A DNA stretch of 33,801 nucleotides, taken from the NCBI GenBank assembly GCA_002083515.1, contig LWDN01000073.1, positions 1 through 33,801 of the forward strand, read 5' to 3'. The notes under the pieces are model-generated. The model ran no database searches. It had not been told where the DNA came from and saw only the letters and a program-made list of their open reading frames with translations. Made by a program: the position numbers and the translations under genes. This document shows positions 8,025-17,119 of the stretch, in pieces. Position 1 is the first letter of the stretch. Each line of letters opens with the position of its first letter. This DNA is from Proteobacteria bacterium HN_bin10 (lineage in GTDB: Bacteria; Pseudomonadota; Alphaproteobacteria; Caulobacterales; Aquidulcibacteraceae).

Positions 8025-10066
8025 TAGCCGCCGCGCTTCAAGTCGCGTTCAAGCTCGATGGGAGTTGGCTGGCCGGCCAGTCGATAGCGATAGACCTGCA
8101 AGTTCTCGGTCACGCGCTGGACGTAATTGCGCGTCTCCGAAAACGGGATGAGTTCGACCCAGTCGACCACGTCCACCGACGGCGAACGCGGGTCGCCGAA
8201 GTCGGCAATCCACTCCCGCGCGCGGTGGGAGCCCGCATTATAGGAAGCGATCGCCAGCACGTACGATCCGTTGAATTCGCTGACCAGATCAGCGAGGTGC
8301 GCAGAGCCGAGGGTCATATTGTAGTGCGCATCTTGGGTGAGCGCCGCGCGCTCGTAGGGCATGCCTTCGCGTCGCGCTTGAGCCCGCGCCGTTGAAGGGA
8401 TCAGTTGCATCAGGCCGTGCGCATTGGCGTGCGAGACGGCGCTCATTTCGAACTCGCTCTCCTGACGGATGATCGCCAACACCAAGGCCGGTTCGATGCG
8501 GCCCTGATTGCGGACCGTCGCCGGAATTTCGATCAACGGATAGGCGGCGCTGGCGGCGACGACATTGCGGAAGAGCCCTGCCTTGGCGCTGCGCAAGGCG
8601 GTGCGATAATAGGATTGCTCGCGCGCTAGCTGCGATAAGAGTTCGATCTCCATCGGATCGTCGAGCGTGTCGTCGAGATAGAACGAGATTGACTCGAAGT
8701 CGCGCCGTGCCCCGACCTGCGACATCAGCCGTAACGCCCGAACCAGTTCGCGATTCTCGAAGCGCGCACGGGCCTCGTCGGTGACGCGCGCGGTTTCGGG
8801 GAACGAGAGCAACGCCGTGCGTTCGCCGCGCGTCGCGGCGAGCTGGCCATAATAGGTGAAATTGAAGCGGGCCGCCTCGTCGAACAGGCGCTCGGCTTCG
8901 GCGTTCCGCCCAAGCGCCTCTTCCGCCTCAGCACGCCAGTAGAGCGCACGGGAAAGGGAAACCGGCGAAGAGACATTTTCGCTCAGGTGCGAGAAATGCT
9001 CGGCGGCGCGTTGCGGTTGGCCGAGATAGCGCAGGCTCAACCAGCCGGACAGCCATTCGGCGTCGGCGAAGGCTTCGCCGGAGCGGAGGCCGTGGTTCGA
9101 AACCAGTTGGTACGCAAGCCGATAGTTTCCCGCCCGCATGGCGCGGGGAACATAAAGCCGGCGCTCGGCGAAAATGTCGGCGCGCGCGGCGGCGGGGGCC
9201 TCAAGCGGATTGATCCGTGCGGCCATCTCCATGGCTTCGACCGGCTGATCGGTGCGCCGCCGATACTGAGCGCGGTCGAACAGCAGGCCGGGATCGTCTT
9301 GGCGCGAAGCGGGCACGGCGTCGATGGCCGCCTGCAAGCCCCGGCGTTGCCGGGTCTGGACCGCGATCCGCGCCTGCGCCAGCGCGCGATCAGCCGGCGA
9401 AATGCGGGAGAACAGGCGTTGCGCGGCGGTGCGTTGATCGCGCCACAGCAGGCCGCTCACCCGCGCGGCATGATCGTCTTGAGTCAGAATGCCGCTGAAT
9501 TCTTCCAGTGCGCGATCTTCGGCAGCGCTGGTGAGCGCGTCTTCGCGCCAGGAGGCGCGCGCGATCTGTTCGGCCTCGGTGCGTTGGCCCGCGTCGCGCA
9601 GCGCGATCGCCAGCGCCATGCGGCCGTCGCCGGTGAGGGGGCCTCCGTCCTGACGCAAGAACGCAACACGCTCCTGCGCCGAAAGCGGACTGTCGAAGAT
9701 CGCCTGCTCAGCGCGGGTGCGCATGGTCGTGCGGCCCGGCCAGCCCTGGAGTTCGTCGAGCGCCTGCTTGATGTCGTAAAAATAGAGCGGCGCCTCGTTG
9801 GCGGAGGCCCAGCGCCATTGCAGCATCCGGCGCACAAGCGGATCGGTGGCGCTGTCGCGCAGCGCGGCTAAGCCGCCCCAATCGCCGCTGTCGGCGGCGG
9901 CGAGACCGTCGCGCAGGCGCATCACCTCCGCGGCGGGCGGCGGCGGCGCTGGCTGGGCGTAAGCGGCCCCGGACGATGCGTCGTTCTGGCCCGCGCCTGA
10001 CGCGCCCAGCAAGACGCACGCGAGAGCGCCCGCCGCGACGATCCGGATCAGATTGGGTCCGCCCAT
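8021..10066 (-). CDS. slt: Soluble lytic murein transglycosylase
   Basis: Periplasmic enzyme that cleaves peptidoglycan to 1,6-anhydro-muramyl products. The 681-residue protein starts with a signal peptide (MGGPNLIRIVAAGALACVLL), then a proline-rich segment and a long alpha-solenoid (U- and L-type helical region, about 60–500). The catalytic SLT domain holds RQESEF with presumed catalytic E536, then AHGLMQLIP and AIASYNAGSHR. The second of two adjacent ATGs (10066) is preferred because GAGG lies six bases before it; ATG 10069 is the alternative. It faces dapA across about 126 bases, and its stop converges with the dehydratase, overlapping its last four bases. Confidence 0.94.
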   Translation of the reverse strand: MGGPNLIRIVAAGALACVLLGASGAGQNDASSGAAYAQPAPPPPAAEVMRLRDGLAAADSGDWGGLAALRDSATDPLVRRMLQWRWASANEAPLYFYDIKQALDELQGWPGRTTMRTRAEQAIFDSPLSAQERVAFLRQDGGPLTGDGRMALAIALRDAGQRTEAEQIARASWREDALTSAAEDRALEEFSGILTQDDHAARVSGLLWRDQRTAAQRLFSRISPADRALAQARIAVQTRQRRGLQAAIDAVPASRQDDPGLLFDRAQYRRRTDQPVEAMEMAARINPLEAPAAARADIFAERRLYVPRAMRAGNYRLAYQLVSNHGLRSGEAFADAEWLSGWLSLRYLGQPQRAAEHFSHLSENVSSPVSLSRALYWRAEAEEALGRNAEAERLFDEAARFNFTYYGQLAATRGERTALLSFPETARVTDEARARFENRELVRALRLMSQVGARRDFESISFYLDDTLDDPMEIELLSQLAREQSYYRTALRSAKAGLFRNVVAASAAYPLIEIPATVRNQGRIEPALVLAIIRQESEFEMSAVSHANAHGLMQLIPSTARAQARREGMPYERAALTQDAHYNMTLGSAHLADLVSEFNGSYVLAIASYNAGSHRAREWIADFGDPRSPSVDVVDWVELIPFSETRNYVQRVTENLQVYRYRLAGQPTPIELERDLKRGGY

Positions 10067-10192
10067 CATGCGCCTCGTCGTGTCCAACGCCCTCTGCAAA
10101 CCGCCCAGCTGGGCCGGCGGCTCGCTATTTAACCTTGCCCGACACTGTGGCAGGAATCGCGCCAACGCCAGCCCCGGTTTCAGGTGAGCTTC

Positions 10193-11065
10193 ATGGTTCA
10201 CGGGTCGATTCCCGCACTCATTACGCCGTTTCGGAATGGAATCGTCGATGAACCGGCATTCCAGGCCCTGGTGGAGCGCCAGATTGCGGCGGGTTCACAC
10301 GGACTGGTGCCATGCGGCACGACCGGCGAAAGCGTTACGCTCAGCCTGGAAGAACATGTGCGCGTCGTGGAATTGTGCGTGGAGGCGGCGGCCAAGCGCG
10401 CCCCTGTCATCGCCGGGGCGGGCTCGAACAATACCGCCCATGCGATCGAACTGGCCAAACGAGCGAAACGCGCAGGCGCGGATGCCGTGCTGGTCGTCTC
10501 GCCCTATTACAACAAGCCCAGCCAAGAGGGCCTGGTTGCGCACTTCAAGGCGATCAACGACGCCGTCGACATTCCGATCTATGTCTATAACGTGCCCGGC
10601 CGCACCGTCACCGATATCTCGGTGGAAACCGTCGGTAGGCTAGCGCAGCTGAAGAATGTCGCCGGCATCAAGGATGCGACCAGCGATCTCTCGCGCGTGG
10701 CGCGTCATCGCGCTTTGGCCGGGGAGAAGTTCATCCAGCTCTCAGGAGAGGATGGCAGCGCGTTGGGTTTCAACGCCCACGGCGGCCGCGGCTGCATTTC
10801 GGTGACCGCGAACGTCGCACCCGAACTATGCGCCAAAATGCAGGAGGCGACGCTCCGGGGCGATTTCGAGACAGCGCGCGCGATCGATGACAAACTCGCG
10901 CCGCTGCACAAGGCGCTGTTCTGCGAGCCCTCGCCGGCGCCGGCGAAGCATGCGTGCTCGCTGCTTGGCTTGTGTTCGGATGAGGTGCGACTGCCGCTCC
11001 TCACCTGCACCGATGCGGCAAAGGCGCAGATTCGATCGGCAATGACGCATGCGGGGCTTATCTAA
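10193..11065 (+). CDS. dapA: 4-hydroxy-tetrahydrodipicolinate synthase
   Basis: Condenses pyruvate with aspartate semialdehyde, the first committed step of lysine/diaminopimelate synthesis. The 290-residue protein is nearly the same length as the E. coli enzyme. CGTTGES (41–47) carries the active-site threonines, Y132 lies in VYNVPGR, and Schiff-base lysine K160 lies in AGIKDAT. ATG 10193 is used with AGGTG starting at 10182; a GTG three codons upstream is less likely. It leads the dapA–smpB–TPR lipoprotein group and supplies diaminopimelate for the wall that the divergent slt remodels. Confidence 0.96.
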   Translation: MVHGSIPALITPFRNGIVDEPAFQALVERQIAAGSHGLVPCGTTGESVTLSLEEHVRVVELCVEAAAKRAPVIAGAGSNNTAHAIELAKRAKRAGADAVLVVSPYYNKPSQEGLVAHFKAINDAVDIPIYVYNVPGRTVTDISVETVGRLAQLKNVAGIKDATSDLSRVARHRALAGEKFIQLSGEDGSALGFNAHGGRGCISVTANVAPELCAKMQEATLRGDFETARAIDDKLAPLHKALFCEPSPAPAKHACSLLGLCSDEVRLPLLTCTDAAKAQIRSAMTHAGLI

Positions 11066-11070
11066 TCGTC

Positions 11071-11544
11071 ATGGCCAAGAAGGACGAGCCCAAACGCAAG
11101 TTGATCGCCGAGAACCGGCGCGCGCGCTTCGACTATCTGATCGAGGACACGCTCGAGGCCGGGGTCCAGCTTGTCGGCACCGAGGTGAAGTCACTGCGCG
11201 GCGGACGCGCCAACATCGCCGAGAGCTACGCTAGCACCGAGAAAGGCGAACTCTGGCTGATCAACGCGACCATCCCTGAGTATCCGCCGGCCGGCCAGTT
11301 CAATCACGAGCCGCGTCGCCCGCGTAAATTGCTGGTGCGCGGGCGTGAATTGAAGAAACTCGCCAGCGCCGTGGAGCGCGAGGGCCGCACGCTTGCCCCG
11401 CTTGAACTCTATTTCAACGATCGCGGCATCGCCAAACTCAAGCTCGCGCTCGCCAAGGGCAAGAAGGCCCATGACAAGCGCGAGGCCACAAAAGATCGTG
11501 AATGGAAGCGCCAGCAGGGGCGATTGTTGCGGGACAAGGGATGA
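11071..11544 (+). CDS. smpB: SsrA-binding protein SmpB
   Basis: Binds tmRNA and delivers it to stalled ribosomes for trans-translation. At 157 residues it has the normal length. Family landmarks are visible: KLIAENRRARFDY at the N-terminus, GTEVKSLR, YASTEKGELWLIN and the KKAHDKRE segment leading to a basic C-terminal tail. It starts five bases after the dapA stop, and the ATGA at its own stop begins the next gene. The tmRNA gene is not in this window. Confidence 0.97.
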   Translation: MAKKDEPKRKLIAENRRARFDYLIEDTLEAGVQLVGTEVKSLRGGRANIAESYASTEKGELWLINATIPEYPPAGQFNHEPRRPRKLLVRGRELKKLASAVEREGRTLAPLELYFNDRGIAKLKLALAKGKKAHDKREATKDREWKRQQGRLLRDKG

Positions 11545-12374
11545 GGACGGCGCTCGCATTGGCGTTCGCGGTCGCGCTGGCGGGGTGCGTCAAACCCGTC
11601 ACGGCGGACACGGTCGAGTTGGCGTGGGAGCAGTGTGAAGGCGCTGGCCTGCCCGACTTCCGGCTGCTCCAGTGCTCGGCGGTCATTGCTTTTCCAGGCA
11701 CGACGCCGGAACGCCGGGCCGCCGCACTCATCGTGCGTGGCGCCATTCGTTCGAACGCTGGAGATTACGGCCGCGCGCTTGCCGATTTTGGCCGCGCCAT
11801 GCGCCTCGACAGCGCCAACCCGCAGGCCTTCTTCGAGCGCGCCATCGTGCACCAGGCGCGCGGCGCTTATGACGACGCGCTTCGCGACTTCGATGCGGCA
11901 TTGGCGCTGCAACCGGGTCTGCAACCGGCGATCGAGCGACGTGCGCAAACAGTCGAGCAGAAGGCCGAAGCCTACGAAGCGGAGCTTGTGCAGCTCAATG
12001 CGTTGATTGAGGAATCGCCAACGGACGCTGACCTTCTCAACAATCGATGCTGGCTGCGGGCGACCAATGGCGGCGATCTTGATCTAGCGCTGGCGGATTG
12101 CAATGCGTCGCTGATTGCTTCGCCGAACGACCCGAACGTGCTCGATAGCCGTGGGTTGGTTCATTATTTGCGCGGCGATTATGCGGCGGCGCTGGCGGAC
12201 TACGAAGCGGCGTTCGCGCTTGAGCCCGACAACGGGCATTTTCTCCATGGGCGCGGCCTGGCGCGGCATGGTCTCGGCATGGCGGCCGAGAGCGCGGCCG
12301 ATCTTGCGGCGGCGGATGAACTCCGGCCGGGGATCGCTCGCCTCTACGCCACCTATGGCGTGCCGACGCCTTGA
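11541..12374 (+). CDS. TPR-repeat lipoprotein
   Basis: A 277-residue predicted lipoprotein with tetratricopeptide repeats. The N-terminus is a signal with an LAGC lipobox (C at residue 15). At least four TPR-like units follow, for example GDYGRALADFGRAMRLD, GAYDDALRDFDAALALQP and GDYAAALADYEAAFALEPDN. Its ATG shares ATGA with the smpB stop, so it is translationally coupled. Such proteins usually scaffold other envelope proteins; the partner is unknown. The stop codon abuts that of the opposing uracil-DNA glycosylase gene. Confidence 0.85.
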   Translation: MRTALALAFAVALAGCVKPVTADTVELAWEQCEGAGLPDFRLLQCSAVIAFPGTTPERRAAALIVRGAIRSNAGDYGRALADFGRAMRLDSANPQAFFERAIVHQARGAYDDALRDFDAALALQPGLQPAIERRAQTVEQKAEAYEAELVQLNALIEESPTDADLLNNRCWLRATNGGDLDLALADCNASLIASPNDPNVLDSRGLVHYLRGDYAAALADYEAAFALEPDNGHFLHGRGLARHGLGMAAESAADLAAADELRPGIARLYATYGVPTP

Positions 12375-13019
12375 TCAGGCGAAGGCCAGCGCCTTTGCGC
12401 GGGCCATAACCGCTTCAAACATCTCCGCCGTCAACCGGCGCGTCTGTGTATTGTAGCGCGAGCAATGATAGCTTGAGACGAGCACGCCGCCGCCCGGCAG
12501 GGTTGTCTCGACGCCATGACCGAATTTGCTGGCGCCGGGCTTCATCCCATGGGCGCGCAGAACGCTTTCGTGCGCAATCGATCCTAGCGCCAGCAACGCG
12601 CGTACCTGGGGCAGCGCCGCAATGCGCGCGGCGAGGAACGGCCGGCAGGTCGCGATTTCCTCGGGTGTCGGCTTGTTCTCGGGCGGCGCGCAGCGCACGG
12701 CATTGGTGATCATCGCGCCCTTCAGCGTGAAGCCGTCCTTGGGATCGGCGCGATACTCCCCTTCAGCCAAGCCAAGCTTCTTCAGCGTTCCGTAGAGGAG
12801 ATCGCCGGCGTAATCGCCCGTGAACGGCCGCCCGGTCCGATTGGCGCCCATGCGTCCGGGCGCCAGCCCAACGATCAGCAGACGCGCGTTCGGATCGCCG
12901 AACGATGGCGCGGCGCCGTTGAACCAACTCGGCTCGGCGCGGCGGTTGGCTTCGCGATAGGCGACGAGGCGTGGGCAGAGCTGGCAATCTGCCGGCGCCT
13001 CAGGCGGATGTGCGTTCAC
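12375..13019 (-). CDS. Uracil-DNA glycosylase, family 5 (UDGb-like)
   Basis: Removes uracil from DNA in base-excision repair. About 214 residues from GTG 13019. Four cysteines suited to a 4Fe-4S cluster are visible: C12 and C15 (CQLC), one in NAVRCAPP and one in IATCRPF. The active-site motif GLAPGRMGANRTGRPFTGD has the non-polar residues typical of family 5 rather than the GEAPG-type of family 4; the C-terminal motif is SSYHCSRYN. The start is uncertain: an in-frame ATG at 13067 would add 16 residues, and longer extensions would run into the divergent folK gene. It repairs cytosine deamination, a pressing problem in GC-rich genomes. Confidence 0.88.
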   Translation of the reverse strand: MNAHPPEAPADCQLCPRLVAYREANRRAEPSWFNGAAPSFGDPNARLLIVGLAPGRMGANRTGRPFTGDYAGDLLYGTLKKLGLAEGEYRADPKDGFTLKGAMITNAVRCAPPENKPTPEEIATCRPFLAARIAALPQVRALLALGSIAHESVLRAHGMKPGASKFGHGVETTLPGGGVLVSSYHCSRYNTQTRRLTAEMFEAVMARAKALAFA

Positions 13020-13114
13020 CGTAGATCGTTTCCCTTCCGGGTGGATTGGAGTGCGGAGACGAGTCATAGCGAAACTCGGCGCTGTCGGCGCATTGTGGTT
13101 CGGAGGCGTGGAAC

Positions 13115-13624
13115 TTGCCAACCAGTGCGTTTGTCGCCTTGGGCGCCAATCTGCCGTTTGAGGGCGTCGAGGGCGCGCCTTTGCTCGCGCGTGCGGTCGC
13201 GGCGATGCGAACCGATGGGCTCGATGTCCGTGCGCTATCCGGCGTCTGGCGGACCGAGGCGTGGCCGCGGGGCAGCGGCCAGCCGGACTATTGCAACGCG
13301 GTGGTGGAATTGGACGCTGTGGGTCTTCATCCCGAGGCGCTTTACGAGCGCCTGACCGCCATAGAGCGGCGGTTCGGCCGGGAGCGGCGGGAGCGATGGG
13401 CGGCGCGCACACTCGACCTCGACATCATCGCCATGCAGGGGTTCGAAGGCGCGTTTGGCCCCATCAGCCTGCCTCATCCCCGAATGTCCGAGCGGGCTTT
13501 CGTGTTAGCGCCACTGGCGGAAATCGCCCCCGACTGGCGCCATCCGACCGGTCGTTCGGTGAGGGAGCTGCTGGAATCCCTGCCCGCCGGCTATCGTTGC
13601 GAGCGCATTGGCGCTCTGGCGTAG
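13115..13624 (+). CDS. folK: 2-amino-4-hydroxy-6-hydroxymethyldihydropteridine pyrophosphokinase
   Basis: Transfers pyrophosphate from ATP to 6-hydroxymethyl-dihydropterin in folate synthesis. The 169-residue protein shows FVALGANL at the N-terminus, YCNAVVEL, the signature RWAARTLDLDII and LPHPRMSERAFVLAPLAEI. The start is TTG at 13115, supported by GGAGG at 13102–13106 eight bases upstream and by the family N-terminus; no in-frame ATG or GTG fits better. It is divergent from the glycosylase gene. folP and folB are not nearby. Confidence 0.94.
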   Translation: MPTSAFVALGANLPFEGVEGAPLLARAVAAMRTDGLDVRALSGVWRTEAWPRGSGQPDYCNAVVELDAVGLHPEALYERLTAIERRFGRERRERWAARTLDLDIIAMQGFEGAFGPISLPHPRMSERAFVLAPLAEIAPDWRHPTGRSVRELLESLPAGYRCERIGALA

Positions 13625-13736
13625 CGCCATTGAGGCCGGATTTCGCACTTGCGGCGGTGCTTCGCATTGCGAAATACCGCGAGCCCCACTAGGTTGGCTC
13701 ACGATCCTGCCCTTTTTGACCTGAGGAAGCACGCCC

Positions 13737-14087
13737 TTGGCACGCGTAACCGTCGAAGATTGCGTAGAAAAAGTCCCAAACCGGTTCTCGCTGGTGCTGC
13801 TGGCCGCCCACCGGGCGCGGAACATTTCCTCCGGCGCGGAGCCGCTGGTGGACCGTGACCGGGACAAGGACCCGGTCGTCGCCCTGCGGGAGATCGGCGA
13901 CGGGGCCATTACCCCGGAAGAGCTGCGCGACAGCTACGTGATGCTTTACCAGGACGTGCAGCCTGCCGCCGCAGCCGAGGATGAGCAGGATCGTCTGGCC
14001 TTGGCCGCCCCAGTGGAGACCAGCGAAGACGACGTGCTGCGCGCGCTCCAGCAGGAAGCGGAAGCCCAGCGCGACGAGCGGTACTAG
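13737..14087 (+). CDS. rpoZ: RNA polymerase omega subunit
   Basis: Small subunit that helps assemble RNA polymerase and in proteobacteria forms part of a ppGpp binding site. The 116-residue protein starts MARVTVEDCVEKVPNRFSLV and has the AAHRAR helix, both typical. The start is TTG 13737, with GAGGA at 13723–13727 nine bases upstream. Four bases separate it from the RSH gene, the common rpoZ–spoT arrangement, which links a ppGpp target with the ppGpp-metabolising enzyme. Confidence 0.95.
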   Translation: MARVTVEDCVEKVPNRFSLVLLAAHRARNISSGAEPLVDRDRDKDPVVALREIGDGAITPEELRDSYVMLYQDVQPAAAAEDEQDRLALAAPVETSEDDVLRALQQEAEAQRDERY

Positions 14088-14091
14088 TCCC

Positions 14092-16329
14092 ATGTCGGGC
14101 GGTGACGGAGTCGCCGCCAAAGACCCGGCCAGCCAAGCAGCGGCAGGCGCGGGCACGCAGCCGCGCAAGAGCTACCTGCGCCAGTTTGAGCTGGTTGAGC
14201 GCGTGCGCGGCTACGATCCATCCGTCGACGAAAGCCTGATCAACCGCGCCTACGTCTACGCGACGGCGAAGCATGGCAGCCAGGTCCGCCATTCAGGCGA
14301 TCCGTACTTCGCCCACCCGATCCAGGTTGCCGGCATCCTGACGGAGTACAAACTCGACGCCGCCACCATCGTGGCGGGCTTGCTGCACGACACGATCGAG
14401 GACACCGACGCCACGCCCGAAGAGATCGCCAAACTGTTCGGGCCGCAGATCGCCGAGCTGGTCGAAGGCGTGACGAAGCTTTCGAAGCTCGAAATCCAGA
14501 GCGAAGAAAGCAAGCAGGCGCAAAACCTGCAGAAGTTCATCCTGGCCATGTCGCGCGACGTGCGCGTGCTGATCGTCAAGCTGGCGGATCGGCTGCACAA
14601 CATGCGCACGCTCAGCCACATTCCGAAGCCGGAGAAACGCCGGCGCATCGCGCTTGAAACGCTGGAAATCTACGGTCCCTTGGCGCGGCGCATCGGCATG
14701 GAGAAGATGGCGCGCGAATTGGAGGGCCTCGCCTTCCATGAGGCATTCCCGGAAATGGAGGCGACCATCAACGCACGCCTCGCGCAGTTGCGCGTCGAAA
14801 AGGGCGCCAATGTCGCCATCATCGTGCAAACGATCCTGGAAGTTTTCGAGTTCGCCGGCATCGACGCGCGCGTCTATGGGCGCGAGAAACAGGCGTACTC
14901 GATCTGGCGCAAGCTTCAGCGCAAGAGCATCGAGTTCTCCGATCTGGCCGACGTCTATGCGTTCCGCGTGATCGTCAACAATCCCGACGATTGTTATCGC
15001 GCGCTCGGCCTGATCCATCAGACATGGCGCTGCGTGCCCGATCAATTGGAGGATTTCGTCTCCAATCCGAAGCCGAACGGCTATCGCTCGATCCACACCA
15101 CCGTGATCGGGCCGGGTAATGTGCGCGTCGAAATTCAGATCCGCACGCAGGACATGGATGAGATCGCCGAGAATGGCGTCGCCGCCCATTGGCGTTACAA
15201 GAACGAATCCTATGGGTTCGATGAAGAGACCGCGGCGTCAGCCGGGCTCGATGCGCGCGAGGCGACGCGATCGCTGCTGGAGATCGCCGAACACGGCGGC
15301 GAGGCCGGCGAATTTCTCGAGCACGCAAAGCTCGAAATGTATTCAGATCACGTGTTCGCCTTTACGCCAAAGGGAACTCTGATCCCGCTGCCGCAAGGCG
15401 CCACGCCTTTGGATTTTGCCTATGCCGTGCACTCCGACATCGGCGATCGCTGCATCGGGGCCAAGATCAACGGCGTCGACAAGCCGCTGCGCACCGTGCT
15501 GCGCAACGGCGACGTGGTGGAGATCGTCACCGGCGATAAAGTCGCGCCGGTGCCGGGTTACGAGGCGCTGACCAAGACCGGCCGCGCCAAGGCCGCGCAG
15601 CGGCGTCTCGACCGCCATGCCAAACGCGACGAGTTCGAGCGCCTCGGCCGCGATCTCGTCGCGCATGCGCTGCATCGGTATGGGCATGAGCTTGCCGACA
15701 CCGCCTTGAAGCAGGCGGCCGAGAAGCTCGGCAAGCATGACGAAGAAGAGCTCTTCATCGCCGTCGGAGAAGGGCTGATCAAAGCCAGCGCCGTGGCGGT
15801 CGCGGCTTTTCCTGGGCTCAAAGAAAGGGTCCGCAAGGACGAGGGCCGGCGGCCGATGGAGCTGGAGAAGGCCAAACTTTATGTGCGTGGCGGCGATCTC
15901 ACACCCGGCGTCGCGCTTCATTTCGCCGAGTGCTGCACGCCGATCCCCGGCGACCGCATCATCGGCGTGCATACGCCGGGCAAAGGCGTGGTCATCCATA
16001 CCATCGATTGCGAAACGCTCGAGCAATTGGAGGCCGAGGGCAACGAGTGGATCGACCTAGGCTGGACGCCGACGGCGCTGAACAAAACCCTCGCGGTGGG
16101 GCGGATCGTCGCCACGGTCGAGAACAAGCGCGGCGTGTTGGCGGAGTTATGCGGCATCATCGCCGAGAACGAGGGCGACATCCTCAACCTGCGTTTGGCC
16201 AAGCGCACCACTGATTTCTTCGACATGATTTTCGACATTGAAGTCGCCGACGCCCGCCATCTCGTCAACATTCTGGCCGCCATGCGCGCGAGCCGGTCGG
16301 TGAAGGAAGCGGAACGGGTGAAGGGTTAG
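14092..16329 (+). CDS. spoT: Bifunctional (p)ppGpp synthetase/hydrolase (RSH)
   Basis: Makes and degrades the stringent-response alarmone (p)ppGpp. The 745-residue protein has an intact HD hydrolase domain (H75; HD at 99–100; EDT just after), a synthetase domain (YSIWRKLQRK, and YRSIHTTVIGP near 331), a TGS domain beginning VFAFTPKGT near 421, and a C-terminal ACT domain from about 667 (VGRIVATVENKRG). Both catalytic halves look complete, as expected for an alphaproteobacterium with one long RSH enzyme. ATG 14092 is chosen four bases after rpoZ. Its stop codon overlaps, in opposite orientation, that of the next gene. Confidence 0.95.
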   Translation: MSGGDGVAAKDPASQAAAGAGTQPRKSYLRQFELVERVRGYDPSVDESLINRAYVYATAKHGSQVRHSGDPYFAHPIQVAGILTEYKLDAATIVAGLLHDTIEDTDATPEEIAKLFGPQIAELVEGVTKLSKLEIQSEESKQAQNLQKFILAMSRDVRVLIVKLADRLHNMRTLSHIPKPEKRRRIALETLEIYGPLARRIGMEKMARELEGLAFHEAFPEMEATINARLAQLRVEKGANVAIIVQTILEVFEFAGIDARVYGREKQAYSIWRKLQRKSIEFSDLADVYAFRVIVNNPDDCYRALGLIHQTWRCVPDQLEDFVSNPKPNGYRSIHTTVIGPGNVRVEIQIRTQDMDEIAENGVAAHWRYKNESYGFDEETAASAGLDAREATRSLLEIAEHGGEAGEFLEHAKLEMYSDHVFAFTPKGTLIPLPQGATPLDFAYAVHSDIGDRCIGAKINGVDKPLRTVLRNGDVVEIVTGDKVAPVPGYEALTKTGRAKAAQRRLDRHAKRDEFERLGRDLVAHALHRYGHELADTALKQAAEKLGKHDEEELFIAVGEGLIKASAVAVAAFPGLKERVRKDEGRRPMELEKAKLYVRGGDLTPGVALHFAECCTPIPGDRIIGVHTPGKGVVIHTIDCETLEQLEAEGNEWIDLGWTPTALNKTLAVGRIVATVENKRGVLAELCGIIAENEGDILNLRLAKRTTDFFDMIFDIEVADARHLVNILAAMRASRSVKEAERVKG

Positions 16330-17024
16330 TTCGCGCGGACGAAGACGAAACGCGACTTCGTTATTTCGTCCAGATTCTCTATGAGGGCTCGGCGCACGGC
16401 TTCGCGAACGGCAGCTTGGCTCGTCCCCGTGCAACCACGCAGATCCTGGTGCGAGACGCCGTCTTCATCGATCCGCGTTTGATAGTCCGGCGTGATGCCC
16501 TCGATCGGCCCGTCGCGCAGGATATCGTCGCACCCGATCATGCCCAGCAGTCGCATTTCCGTTGCCGGCATCGCGCCGATCGGCGCGACCACGGCGTAGG
16601 TGATGGAATCGTCTTCGTTGCGGAGCTGATCGAGTTCGCCGACATAGAGTGGCGCAAAGCCTTCCCCTGTTTCGCGCTCCACAGCCGGGGCGAGGATCAG
16701 GCGATAGGGGCCATTGGCCGCGTCTAATTCTGCTTCGGCGCGCTCTCGAGAGTTGAAATTGGACACGAGATCGATGCGGAAGGCGATGCGCCAGGCGCCG
16801 TCCGCTTCGCGGCGAAACTCAAGCGGAACGCATTCTTTCGGGAAGCGCCGCCGGCGCACATTGTGCTCGGCGCACTCTTCGCCGAGGGCGATCCAAATGC
16901 CTTCGGTGAGGGGCGGCGGGCCCTGATCGGCCACCGAAAACAGCGGCCGGTCGGCGGTGAGATTCGCGCAACCGCCAATCGCCAAGGCCAGCAATGCCAC
17001 CGCCAGAGACTTATGGACCGCCAT
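16326..17024 (-). CDS. Unknown lipoprotein, antisense to the operon
   Basis: A 232-residue predicted lipoprotein: MAVHKSLAVALLALAIGGC gives a signal with IGGC lipobox. The rest is soluble, with a CAEHNVRRRRFPKEC segment and further cysteines (IGCDDI, LRGCTG) that might form disulphides in the periplasm. No named domain is recognised. ATG 17024 has GGAGG six bases upstream, a strong site. It is the only gene against the direction of the rsh–pyrE block, and its last four bases overlap the rsh stop. Confidence 0.78.
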   Translation of the reverse strand: MAVHKSLAVALLALAIGGCANLTADRPLFSVADQGPPPLTEGIWIALGEECAEHNVRRRRFPKECVPLEFRREADGAWRIAFRIDLVSNFNSRERAEAELDAANGPYRLILAPAVERETGEGFAPLYVGELDQLRNEDDSITYAVVAPIGAMPATEMRLLGMIGCDDILRDGPIEGITPDYQTRIDEDGVSHQDLRGCTGTSQAAVREAVRRALIENLDEITKSRFVFVRAN

Positions 17025-17119
17025 GGCTGTCCTCCAAGTAGGCAGTCTACGCCCTTCAAAGCCCAGCCGATAGCGGCGGCAACATCGACGCGCACGGGAC
17101 GAGCCGCTACATACGCCCC

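Noticed and set aside
8987..9871. 294-residue plus-strand frame opposite slt
   Set aside because: It lies fully within the helical region of slt and reads as a shadow of it.
12375..13412. Long N-terminal extension of the uracil-DNA glycosylase up to 13412
   Set aside because: The extension is low-complexity arginine/proline sequence and overlaps the divergent folK gene; the family N-terminus begins near 13019.
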